The notes under the pieces: model-generated
Database searches by the model: none
What the model saw: the letters and a program-made list of their open reading frames with translations, nothing else
Told to the model about the DNA's origin: nothing
Made by a program: the position numbers and the translations under genes
Shown here: one piece after another, positions 56,889 to 64,000 of the stretch
Layout: each line of letters opens with the position of its first letter
Position numbering within the stretch: position 1 is the first letter of the stretch
Origin: JBGPEQ01 sp050180895
GTDB lineage: Bacteria; Pseudomonadota; Alphaproteobacteria; Dongiales; Dongiaceae
Assembly (NCBI GenBank): GCA_050180895.1
Contig: JBFXDS010000002.1
Coordinates: forward strand, 248,001 to 312,000
Length of the DNA: 64,000 nucleotides
Reading direction: 5' to 3'

Positions 56889-57020
56889 GTGCCAAAGGTC
56901 TCGCCAAGCCTGCGGAACGGGTCCGCATCAGCCGCCTCGCCATGGCGCCTGCGAAAGACAGGCGGCCAAGTGTGTTGACGAAGGCTTCCCTGTGAACCGG
57001 GACCGGCTACTCCCCAATGG
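56889..57020 (-). ncRNA. yybP-ykoY manganese riboswitch
   Basis: Read on the minus strand, the element opens TTGGGGAGTAGCCGG (from about 57017), continues with CGTCAACAC near 56970, and closes with GGCGAGACCTTTGGC (about 56905-56890). These are the conserved L1/L3 segments of the Mn2+-sensing riboswitch: the GGGGAGTAG entry and the GAGACC motif. It ends about 70 bases before the Gdt1-family gene and should raise its expression when Mn2+ is high. Confidence 0.85.
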
Positions 57021-57099
57021 AGGCCCATCCCTACTGGAAAGCCGGCGCGCCCTCAAGAGGGTGGTCACGCCCGCCGCCGCGACATCTTCGCGCGGCGCG

Positions 57100-58695
57100 T
57101 CAGCCCGGCTGTGCCGGCTGGCCGAGGGCGCCGCGGACCCGGCCGAGCAGGGCCTCGCGGGCCTTGTCGTCGGGCAGGGCGTCGAGCCGCTGCCGCAGGT
57201 CGAGGATGAAGGCGGCATAGCCGTTGTGCCAGTCGAGCCGGCCGACGGCCTCCGGCGGCAGCCGGCGCTGCTTCGGCGCCTGGACGATGCCCTGCATCAG
57301 GTCGACGCAGTCGTCGAGCTGCGGCAGGAAGATCTTGCTCCCGTCGCAGCCGGCGGCGACCAGCGCCTGCTTGAAGGCGGCACGGGTCTCGTCCTCGCCG
57401 TGAGTCAGGAAGATGCCCTGGCTCACCGGCAGCCGCTCGCGGATCCAGGCCACCAGCTCCGGCCCGTCGGCATGGCCGGAATAGGCCTCGAGCCGCCGCA
57501 TGGTCGCGCGCACCGTGATCTCCTCGCCATGGATGCGCACGGACTTGGCGCCGGAGAGCAGCAGCTGGCCGAGCGTGCCCGGCGCTTGGTAGCCGACGAA
57601 CAGCACGGTCGAGCCCTCGCGCCACAGGTTGTTCTTCAGGTGGTGGCGGATGCGGCCGGCCTCGCACATGCCGCTCGCCGACAGGATGACGGCGCCGGAG
57701 GCGATCCGGTTGATCGCCTTGCTCTGCTCGACCGTCTCGACGAAGTGGAAGTTGGCCATCTCGAACGGCGAGCCGTGCTCCATGTCGTCGAGGTCCTTGG
57801 CGTGTTCCATGAAGACCTTGGTCGCCCGCACGGCGAGCGGCGAGTCGATGTAGACGGTCATCCGCGGCAGCGCCTTGGTGCGGAAGAGGTCGGCGAAATC
57901 CAGCATCAGTTCCTGGCTGCGCTCGATGGCGAAGGAGGGGATCAGCAGGTTGCCGCCGCGCTTCATCGCCGCCAGCACCTCCTCGCGGAGCGTGGCCCGC
58001 CGTTGCTCGGCCGTCAGCTCCGGCCGGTCGCGCCCGCCGTAGGTCGATTCGGTGACGACGTAGTCGAAGCCCTCGGGCGCGTCGGGCTCGGGATGGAAGG
58101 CCTTGTGCGTCGGCCCGAGATCGCCGGAGAACAGGAGCCGCAGCCGCGGGTGCATCGGGTTGCCGGTCTGCACCTCCACCTCGATCGAGGCCGAGCCCAG
58201 GATGTGGCCGGCGTTCCAGTAGCGCGCCCGCACGCCCGGCCCGCAGTCGAGCCATTTCTCGTAGGGCACGTCGCGCACGCGCTTCAACGTCGCCTCGGCG
58301 TCGGCCCGCGTGTAGATCGGCGTCACCTCCGGCTCGCCGCGCTGGACGTTGCGGCGGTTGATCCGCTCGACTTCGCTCTCCTGGATGTTGCCGCTGTCCG
58401 GCAGCATGAAGGTCAGCAGGTCGGACGTGCTGGGGGTGGCGAAGATGGGGCCGGCGAATCCGGCCTTCACCAGCCGGGGCACCATGCCGCTATGGTCGAT
58501 ATGCGCGTGGGTGAGCAGCAGGAACTCGATCTCGCGCGGGTCGAAGGGAAGGGGACGGTAGTTGAGCGCATTGAGCGTCTTCGAGCCCTGGAACATGCCG
58601 CAGTCGATGAGAAAGCGGCCCTTGGGATGGCTGACGCGGTAGCAGGAGCCGGTCACAGAGCCGGCAGCGCCGAAGAAGTCGAGGGTGACGCTCAT
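57100..58695 (-). CDS. Metallo-beta-lactamase / beta-CASP family RNA-processing nuclease
   Basis: The 531-residue protein has the metal-binding HAHIDH at 63-68, ARYWNAGHILGSASIEVEV (motif with His), RLLFSGDLGPTHKAFHP with Asp, then the beta-CASP domain (VVTESTYGGRDRP, GGNLLIPSFAIERSQELML, VYIDSPLAVRATKVFMEHA, VILSASGMCEAGRIRHHLKNNL) and a late THGEDETRAAFKQAL. This is the CPSF-73-like group found in bacteria as putative RNA exonucleases. It has a C-terminal tail of about 60 residues beyond the domain. GAAGAGAG precedes the ATG. Confidence 0.92.
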   Translation of the reverse strand: MSVTLDFFGAAGSVTGSCYRVSHPKGRFLIDCGMFQGSKTLNALNYRPLPFDPREIEFLLLTHAHIDHSGMVPRLVKAGFAGPIFATPSTSDLLTFMLPDSGNIQESEVERINRRNVQRGEPEVTPIYTRADAEATLKRVRDVPYEKWLDCGPGVRARYWNAGHILGSASIEVEVQTGNPMHPRLRLLFSGDLGPTHKAFHPEPDAPEGFDYVVTESTYGGRDRPELTAEQRRATLREEVLAAMKRGGNLLIPSFAIERSQELMLDFADLFRTKALPRMTVYIDSPLAVRATKVFMEHAKDLDDMEHGSPFEMANFHFVETVEQSKAINRIASGAVILSASGMCEAGRIRHHLKNNLWREGSTVLFVGYQAPGTLGQLLLSGAKSVRIHGEEITVRATMRRLEAYSGHADGPELVAWIRERLPVSQGIFLTHGEDETRAAFKQALVAAGCDGSKIFLPQLDDCVDLMQGIVQAPKQRRLPPEAVGRLDWHNGYAAFILDLRQRLDALPDDKAREALLGRVRGALGQPAQPG

Positions 58696-58743
58696 GATGC
58701 TCTCTTCGATGGGATCGGAACGTCGGCGGTGCCGGACCGAGAG

Positions 58744-59709
58744 TCACGGCAGGTGGAACTCGGCCAGGACCGGAGCATGGTAGGATCCCGGACGCCGCGC
58801 GCCCAGCGCGGCAGGTTCAGTCTCATCAAGCAGCGCCGCGTTGTCGATAGTTAACTTGCGGCAGGCCAGCGCCAGCGGCCGCGAGACCAGGATATGATCC
58901 AGCGTCACGCGGCGCTCGCCGTGAACGACCGTGTAGGCCGCCTCGCCGGCGGCCTCTGTCAGCGCCGCCAGGGCGCGGTCGGCCAGTTCGGCATTGCCGG
59001 TGTCCGCCGGGTCGCCGCGGATGATCCGCACGGGCAGCTCGCTCGACGTCGCATTGTAGTCGCCGGCAACGGCGATCAGCGCGCCGGCATCGGCGTCGAA
59101 GATCTCGTCGACCGCCAGCCGCGCCTCGAAAGCCTGCCCGGACCGCTTCATCGCCGTCACGAAGAATCCCTCGGCCCATCCCGGCACGGATTTCCACACC
59201 ATCGGCGCCGCCTTCTGGTCGGCGATGTGCGACGCCAGGGGCGCACGAAGATGAAGGTTGAGGACGTGAAGCGGCCGCCCGGCGCCGAGGTCGATCTCGG
59301 CCAGGAGGAGCGGCCGGTCCCAGGCGACGGGCGTGCTCGCGGCGGTGCCGCGCGCGACATAGCCTGGCGGCGCCACGAGATCGTTCCACAGCTGCCGGCT
59401 CTGCCGGATCGGCCAGCGGCTCAGCGTCACCAGGTTGTGGATCTGGATCGGGCCCGTGCCGCGCTTCCCATGCGTATGGGCGCGGTGGAACCCGGCATAG
59501 GCGGTCCCGTCCAGCACGGCGTCGAGATCGCGAAACTCGCGGACGGTGCCGCCGCCGTCCTGTGCGTTCACCTCCTGCAGGCAGAGGATGTCGGCGTCCA
59601 GCCGCGCCAGCTGCGCCTGCAGGGTCGGGCGCCGCGCCGCGATGTCCGGGCCGGTGCCGTTGCGGCGGCCGAGATTCTCGATGTTGAAGGTCGCCAGTCT
59701 TATCCGCAC
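58744..59709 (-). CDS. Endonuclease/exonuclease/phosphatase (EEP) family protein
   Basis: The 321-residue protein starts MRIRLATFNIENLGRR with the Asn ligand, has DADILCLQEVNAQDG with the Glu ligand, AVAGDYNATSSELPVRIIRG for the central Asp/Asn motif, TLDHILVSRPLA and the final GARRPGSYHAPVLAEFHL. In that last motif the usual Ser-Asp-His reads Ser-Tyr-His, a deviation worth noting. No signal peptide is visible. It probably hydrolyses a phosphodiester; the substrate is unknown. It lies 48 bases after the beta-CASP gene in the opposite order, reading leftward toward it. Confidence 0.85.
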   Translation of the reverse strand: MRIRLATFNIENLGRRNGTGPDIAARRPTLQAQLARLDADILCLQEVNAQDGGGTVREFRDLDAVLDGTAYAGFHRAHTHGKRGTGPIQIHNLVTLSRWPIRQSRQLWNDLVAPPGYVARGTAASTPVAWDRPLLLAEIDLGAGRPLHVLNLHLRAPLASHIADQKAAPMVWKSVPGWAEGFFVTAMKRSGQAFEARLAVDEIFDADAGALIAVAGDYNATSSELPVRIIRGDPADTGNAELADRALAALTEAAGEAAYTVVHGERRVTLDHILVSRPLALACRKLTIDNAALLDETEPAALGARRPGSYHAPVLAEFHLP

Positions 59710-59825
59710 CGAACTGCCTCTGCTGGCGCGGCGCGGCTGCTATCCCGGCCGTCGCGCCGTCGGATCGGAGACTTGAGGCGAGGCCGTATCAGCTTCGGGA
59801 GACTGGGTTTGGCAGCATGCGCCCC

Positions 59826-59841
59826 TCGACAAGCTCAGGAT
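59826..59841. repeat. Half copy of the 32773-32855 repeat
   Basis: TCGACAAGCTCAGGAT matches the core of the inverted repeat at 32773-32855. Only one arm is present. It lies in the 204-base gap (59710-59913) between the EEP gene and sufA; I see no gene or clear terminator in the remainder. Confidence 0.6.
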
Positions 59842-59913
59842 CGTTATGCAAACCGGGTGCAGACGGTGCGCTCTCGCGAGAATGGTTGGACCGTCACAGT
59901 TCGCGATGAATCC

Positions 59914-60255
59914 TCAAACGTGGAACGACTCGCCGCAGCCGCAGCGGCCCTTCTCGTTGGGATTGCGGAAGACGAAGCCCGACTGCAGCTTGTCCTCGAC
60001 ATAGTCGACCTCGCTGCCGAGGATGAACAGCGTCGCCTTGGGGTCGATGAAGATGGTGACGCCCTTGTCCTCGACCACCTCGTCGAGTGGGCCCTTCGCG
60101 TCCGCATATTCGATGCTGTAGGACAGGCCGGAGCAGCCCTTGCTCTTGACGCCGATGCGCAGGCCCGCGGCGGCGCCGTTTCGGCGCGCCAGCAACGCCT
60201 TCACCCGGTCGGCGGCGGCATCGGTCAGGGTTATGGGACTCAAAGGCTTACGCAT
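59914..60255 (-). CDS. sufA: HesB/IscA-type iron-sulfur carrier
   Basis: The 113-residue A-type carrier has the three conserved cysteines Cys41 (KGCSGLSY), Cys105 and Cys107 (GRCGCGESF). It accepts Fe-S clusters from the SufBCD scaffold and passes them to target proteins. It is the last gene of the suf operon. It starts 23 bases after sufT. Confidence 0.92.
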   Translation of the reverse strand: MRKPLSPITLTDAAADRVKALLARRNGAAAGLRIGVKSKGCSGLSYSIEYADAKGPLDEVVEDKGVTIFIDPKATLFILGSEVDYVEDKLQSGFVFRNPNEKGRCGCGESFHV

Positions 60256-60277
60256 CGTCTCTCTCCATCCACACCAA

Positions 60278-60643
60278 CTATATCATACCCAGCGCCAGCT
60301 GGGCAGTCTCCGACATGCGCGACCGGTCCCAGGGCGGGTCCCACACGAGCTCGACATCGATATTGCCAATAGATTCAACAGTTCCTACGGCATCCTTTAC
60401 CATATCTGGCATGCTGCCGGCGACCGGGCATCCCGGTGCCGTCAACGTCATCTTGATCGCCACGCTGCCGGTCGGATCGACGTCGATGTCGTAGATAAGG
60501 CCGAGTTCGTAGATATCGACGGGAATCTCCGGATCGTAGACGGTGTGCAGCGCCTCGATGACGCCCGCGCGCAACGCCTCCCTCCCGTCCGCATCCAGCG
60601 TCGGTGCGCTCTGCTTTTCCTGCTCTGCCGCGTTCTCTGCCAT
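60278..60643 (-). CDS. sufT: SufT / MIP18-family (DUF59) Fe-S maturation protein
   Basis: The 121-residue protein has the DUF59 core: VIEALHTVYDPEIPVDIYELGLIYDIDVDPTGSVAIKMTLTAPGCPVAGSMPDMVKDAV, with the DPEIP motif and the reactive cysteine in APGCP, and ends VWDPPWDRSRMSETAQLALGM. It assists maturation of Fe-S proteins. The ATG at 60643 follows GGACGGAG and is preferred to an ATG seven codons upstream. Confidence 0.92.
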   Translation of the reverse strand: MAENAAEQEKQSAPTLDADGREALRAGVIEALHTVYDPEIPVDIYELGLIYDIDVDPTGSVAIKMTLTAPGCPVAGSMPDMVKDAVGTVESIGNIDVELVWDPPWDRSRMSETAQLALGMI

Positions 60644-60660
60644 GCTCCGTCCTACCCACA

Positions 60661-61131
60661 TCAAAGGCGGTCGTCGCCTTCCGTGCTCACGCCTTCCTGC
60701 CGCTTATTTAGTGCGGCCATCAGCGTGTGCCAGGAGAGCGTGGCGCACTTCACGCGCATCGGATATTCGCGCACGCCCGAAAGCACCGTCAGCTTGTCGA
60801 GCTCGCCCGCGGCGGCGCCGTGACAGGCGCTCTTGCCGGTCATCTCGTCATGGAACCGCTCGAACAGCGCCCGCGCCTCCGCCTCGGTCTTGCCTTTGAC
60901 GATATCCGTCATGAGCGAGGCGGACGCCATGGAGATGGCGCAGCCGCGGCCCTGAAAACCGACATCGGTCACCTTGCCATCTTCGACGGTCAGAAACACC
61001 GTCACCTTGTCACCGCACAGCGGGTTGTCGCCCTTGGCTTCGCGATTGGCCCGCTCCGGCCGCCGGAAGTTGCGCGGCTGCTTGCTGTGATCGAGGATGA
61101 CTTCCTGGTAGAGATCGCGCAAATCCGACAT
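60661..61131 (-). CDS. sufU: Fe-S assembly protein SufU (zinc-dependent sulfur acceptor)
   Basis: This 156-residue IscU-like protein has Cys39, Asp41, Cys64 and Cys129 as the expected zinc and sulfur-accepting ligands (NPLCGDK, GRGCAIS, VKCATLSWHTL). The 18-20 residue insert that separates SufU from IscU is present around EMTGKSACHGAAAGELDKL. It takes sulfur from SufS. Its start overlaps the sufS stop by one base. Confidence 0.93.
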   Translation of the reverse strand: MSDLRDLYQEVILDHSKQPRNFRRPERANREAKGDNPLCGDKVTVFLTVEDGKVTDVGFQGRGCAISMASASLMTDIVKGKTEAEARALFERFHDEMTGKSACHGAAAGELDKLTVLSGVREYPMRVKCATLSWHTLMAALNKRQEGVSTEGDDRL

Positions 61132-62402
61132 CAGCCGAAGATCTCCCTTACGCGGCGCAGTCCGCTTGCCAGCGCGTCCACGTCGTCGAAGCCGTTATAC
61201 AACGCGAACGATGCCCGCGCGGTGCCGGAAATGCCGAACCGCTCCATCAGCGGCTGCGCGCAATGGTGGCCGGCGCGCACCGCCACGCCGCCACGGTCGA
61301 GGATCGTGCCGATATCATGCGGATGCGCGTTCTCCATGGTGAAGGAGAGGATGCTCGCCTTGTGCCGCGCCGTGCCGATGATGCGCAAACCCCCGACGTC
61401 CGAGAGCCGTTCCGTGGCATAGGCCAGCACGGCCTGCTCATGGGCGGCGATCCGGTCGAAGCCGAGGGTCGTCACATAGTCGATGGCCGCGGCCAGGCCG
61501 ATCGCCTCCGCGATCGGCGGCGTGCCCGCCTCGAACCGGTTCGGGATGTCGGCGAATTCGGTCTTTTCGAAGCTCACCGTTCGGATCATGTCGCCGCCGC
61601 CTTCGAACGGCGGCATGGCGCGCAGCAGATCCGCCTTGCCGTAGAGCACGCCGATGCCGCTCGGCCCGTAGACCTTGTGGCCGGTGAAGACGAAGAAATC
61701 GCAGTCGAGCGCCTGGACGTCGACCTGCCGATGTGGCGCGGCCTGCGAGCCGTCGATCAGCACGCGGGCGCCATGCGCATGGGCCAGCCGGACGATGTCG
61801 GCCACCGGCGTGATGGTGCCGAGGGCGTTCGAGGTGTGTGTGACGGCGACGAGCTTGGTGCGCGGGTTCAACAGGCGCTCATAGTCCTCCAGCAGAAATT
61901 CGCCCGCATCGTTGATGGGCACGACGCGCAGCGCGATGCCGAGACGATCCCGCAGGAGCTGCCAGGGAACGATGTTCGAATGGTGCTCCAGCCAGGACAG
62001 GATGACCTCGTCGCCGGACTTGAGGAACCCGCTGCCAAAGCTGTTGGCCACCAGATTGATGGCTGCCGTGGCGTTGCGCGTGAAGATGATCTCCGCCGCA
62101 TCACGGGCATTGAGGAAGCGTGCGACCCGCTCGCGCGCGCCTTCATAGCCCAGGGTAGCGCGCTCGCTCAGCCAATAGACACCGCGATGAACGTTGGCAT
62201 ATTCGGCCTCGTAGCAATGCCGGACGGCGTCGATGACGGCGCGCGGCTTCTGGGCGCTGGCGGCGCTGTCGAGGAAGGCGAGACGCTGCCCATGCACCTT
62301 GCGCGTCAGGATCGGGAAGTCGGCGCGGATGCTCTCGAGATCGAACACCGGCGTATTGGCCGCGGGCGCCGTCGCCGCCAGGGGGCGTGTTGCGATCGTC
62401 AT
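61131..62402 (-). CDS. sufS: Cysteine desulfurase SufS
   Basis: The 423-residue PLP enzyme has Lys243 in FTGHKVYGPSGIGVLYG for the cofactor and Cys381 in RAGHHCAQPLM for the persulfide. THTSNALGTITPV, DGSQAAPH and FEAGTPPIAEAIGLAAAI are family marks. It frees sulfur from cysteine for Fe-S assembly. The ATG overlaps the sufD stop (ATGA), which fixes the start. Confidence 0.95.
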   Translation of the reverse strand: MTIATRPLAATAPAANTPVFDLESIRADFPILTRKVHGQRLAFLDSAASAQKPRAVIDAVRHCYEAEYANVHRGVYWLSERATLGYEGARERVARFLNARDAAEIIFTRNATAAINLVANSFGSGFLKSGDEVILSWLEHHSNIVPWQLLRDRLGIALRVVPINDAGEFLLEDYERLLNPRTKLVAVTHTSNALGTITPVADIVRLAHAHGARVLIDGSQAAPHRQVDVQALDCDFFVFTGHKVYGPSGIGVLYGKADLLRAMPPFEGGGDMIRTVSFEKTEFADIPNRFEAGTPPIAEAIGLAAAIDYVTTLGFDRIAAHEQAVLAYATERLSDVGGLRIIGTARHKASILSFTMENAHPHDIGTILDRGGVAVRAGHHCAQPLMERFGISGTARASFALYNGFDDVDALASGLRRVREIFG

Positions 62403-63718
62403 GCGGCCCGCTCCGCGCCGGCTGACATCCATTGCCCGATACGCCGAGCGAAGGCATCGCGGATAGCGGCATCGGCGATATTCTCGACGGCATCGCCGAC
62501 GAACGCCTCCACCAGGAGGCGCCGTGCGTCCGCCTGGTCGATGCCGCGCGCCCGCAGGTAGAACAGCGCATCCTCGTCCAGTTCGCCCGCCGTCGCCCCG
62601 TGGCTGCATTTCACGTCGTCGGCGTAGATCTCGAGTTCCGGCTTGGTATCGATCTCGGCCCGATCCGACAGCAGGATGGTCTTGTTCAGTTGATGGCCGT
62701 CCGACTTCTGGGCGTCCTTGGCGACGACGATGCGCCCCTGGAACACGCCGCGCGCCTGATCGTCGAGCACGCCCTTGTAGACCTCGGCGCTCGTCGTGTG
62801 GGGCTTGGCGTGGACGATCTCGGTGGTGTTGTCGACATGCTGGCGGGCCCGCGCGAGATAACTGCCGTCGAGCCGACAGGACGCGCCCGACCCGTCGAGT
62901 GTGACGGCGACCTCGTCGCGCGACAGGGCTGCCCCGGTCGTCATCAGGAAACTGTCGTAGCGTCCGCCGGCGGCGACGCACACGTTCGTCGTCGCCGTGT
63001 GATACGCCTTCGAGCCTTCGTTCTGATCCCGGTAGTGGCGCAGGGTCGCGCCAGGACCGACGCGGATGTCAGTCACGGGCTGCGACCAATAGACGGACGC
63101 GCCTTCGCCGATGAAGCTCTCGACGATCGTGGCGGAGCTGTTCTGCCCAAGAACGATGTGGTTGCGGCTGTGTATCGCCACCGCATCGGTCCGCGTCGTC
63201 GCATGCACGATCTCGACCGGCTCCTGGACAGCGGCGTCCGGCGCTAGGCGGATGAGGTAGCCGTCACGGGCGAACGCCAGGTTCAGCGCCGCGAGCCCGC
63301 CGTCCGCCGTCGCAGACTCGGCAAGGGCAGTCCGCAGGGAGTCCGGATCGTCCCTCAGCAGGTCGGCGAAGCTTGCGATCGTGAGGCCACTCGGCAGCGC
63401 GTTCGTCGAGAGGTCGGCGCGGTACCGGCCGTCGACGAAGACGATCTGGCACGCGCCGGTGATCGACGGCAGGTGATCCGGCGCAATCGGCGCTGCGGCA
63501 TCGCCGGCCGGCGCGAACGCGATCGCCGCCAGAGACTTCAGGTTCGTGTATTTCCACCGCTCGTTCCGAATGGTGGGAAGGCCGGATTGGCGGACACGCT
63601 CGATCGCCTCGGCGCGCAGGTCGCGCAGCCATGGAAGCTCGTGCCCGGGCAGACTCGGTGCCACGCCCTCGAAGCGGTCGGCATAGGGCAGAGGAATGGA
63701 GCGACTGTCGAGCGGCAT
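62399..63718 (-). CDS. sufD: Fe-S cluster assembly scaffold protein SufD
   Basis: The 439-residue protein has the SufD N-terminal helical part (IERVRQSGLPTIRNERWKYTNLKSL) and the beta-helix core, with VYWSQPVTDIRVGPGATLRHYRDQNEGSKAYHT, RLDGSYLARARQHVDNTTEIVHAKPHTTS and YADDVKCSHGATAGELDEDALFYLRARG. It forms the SufBCD scaffold with SufB and SufC; sufB is not visible and presumably lies past the window end. The ATG at 63718 is the family start; the open frame upstream is only a shadow of sufC. Confidence 0.95.
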   Translation of the reverse strand: MPLDSRSIPLPYADRFEGVAPSLPGHELPWLRDLRAEAIERVRQSGLPTIRNERWKYTNLKSLAAIAFAPAGDAAAPIAPDHLPSITGACQIVFVDGRYRADLSTNALPSGLTIASFADLLRDDPDSLRTALAESATADGGLAALNLAFARDGYLIRLAPDAAVQEPVEIVHATTRTDAVAIHSRNHIVLGQNSSATIVESFIGEGASVYWSQPVTDIRVGPGATLRHYRDQNEGSKAYHTATTNVCVAAGGRYDSFLMTTGAALSRDEVAVTLDGSGASCRLDGSYLARARQHVDNTTEIVHAKPHTTSAEVYKGVLDDQARGVFQGRIVVAKDAQKSDGHQLNKTILLSDRAEIDTKPELEIYADDVKCSHGATAGELDEDALFYLRARGIDQADARRLLVEAFVGDAVENIADAAIRDAFARRIGQWMSAGAERAA

Positions 63719-63725
63719 GCCGTCC

Positions 63726-64000
63726 TCACGCCGCCGGCGCGGCGGCTTGCCCCCGCGGTAGCCGGCGGTGGCCGACATAGCCCTCCCGCTCCAGCTTGTG
63801 GGCAAGCTCCTTGCCGCCGGACTCGGCGATCCGGCCGTCGGAAAGGACATGCACGAAATCGGGCACCACATAGTCCAGCAGCCGCTGGTAATGGGTGATG
63901 ACGAGCATGGCGCGCTCCGGCCCGCGCAGCGCATTGATGCCCTTGGCAACGATCTTGAGGGCATCGATGTCGAGCCCGGAATCGGTCTCGTCGAGGATCG
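63726..64000 (-). CDS. sufC: Fe-S assembly ATPase SufC (3' part only)
   Basis: The gene enters from the right edge, so its 5' part is missing. Visible are the Walker B and D-loop ILDETDSGLDIDALKIVAKG, then MLVITHYQRLLDYVVPDFVHVLSDGRIAESGGKELAHKLEREGY, the SufC C-terminus. It is the ATPase of the SufBCD scaffold. A seven-base gap separates it from sufD. Confidence 0.93.
   Translation of the reverse strand, partial: ILDETDSGLDIDALKIVAKGINALRGPERAMLVITHYQRLLDYVVPDFVHVLSDGRIAESGGKELAHKLEREGYVGHRRLPRGQAAAPAA

Noticed and set aside
1..64000. CRISPR arrays, tRNA or rRNA genes, insertion sequences, prophage genes
   Set aside because: I looked for regular spaced repeats, transposase motifs and cloverleaf-like segments in the gaps and found none.

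Overview
The window is a GC-rich, densely coding stretch of bacterial chromosome, most likely from an alphaproteobacterium. Pointers are the GC-rich codon use, many ABC importers for sugars and polyols, a SufCDSUTA-type iron-sulfur operon that uses SufU, a FixK/FNR-type box, and dispersed palindromic repeats of a kind common in Rhizobiales and Rhodospirillales. I see no rRNA, tRNA, CRISPR array, transposase, phage gene or replication origin.

Region by region. (1) 1-7869, plus strand: a sugar operon. It encodes a periplasmic binding protein (5' end cut by the window), a double-length fused permease, a single-domain ATPase, two SDR dehydrogenases, a glutathione S-transferase-like protein, and DgoK and DgoA of the De Ley-Doudoroff (galactonate-type) pathway. 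(2) 7878-17990: an AcoR-like sigma-54 activator faces a long plus-strand operon encoding a CUT1-type ABC importer and an AcoABC-type TPP-dependent dehydrogenase complex. A near-perfect -24/-12 promoter lies between them. (3) 18057-23533: a secreted CVNH plus crystallin-type protein (minus strand), a choline/thiamine-kinase-like protein, then a TPP riboswitch and thiBPQ. A possible 21-codon leader ORF links the riboswitch to thiB. (4) 23618-30340: a stress group. It holds a Lon-like protease, a tandem Usp protein and an APH/P-loop kinase on the plus strand. Pcm, Usp, an HPF-like protein and a small unknown protein read the other way behind a FixK/FNR-type box. (5) 30492-42758: a dimethylformamidase large-subunit homologue, an FGGY kinase, and an ABC importer with two permeases, two ATPases and a Tat-exported binding protein. 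DhaK, DhaL and an RbsD/FucU-type mutarotase follow. (6) 42856-48048: mtnK, then a three-gene importer of the 2-aminoethylphosphonate type. (7) 48071-54770, minus strand: a HAD phosphatase, an EEP-family protein, two tandem class III cyclase/TolB-N/TPR proteins and a small secreted unknown. (8) 55082-59709, minus strand: mtnA, a Gdt1-type Mn exporter preceded by a yybP-ykoY manganese riboswitch, a beta-CASP metallo-beta-lactamase protein and a second EEP protein. (9) 59914-64000, minus strand: the sufC(partial)-sufD-sufS-sufU-sufT-sufA operon.

Most genes serve scavenging and central catabolism: importers are packed beside the enzymes that use the imported compound, and control is visible in the DNA at several points (sigma-54 promoter, TPP and Mn riboswitches, FNR-type box, a palindrome inside a promoter). 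Functions are read from family motifs. Substrates of the three carbohydrate-type importers are inferred from neighbouring genes and are not proven.
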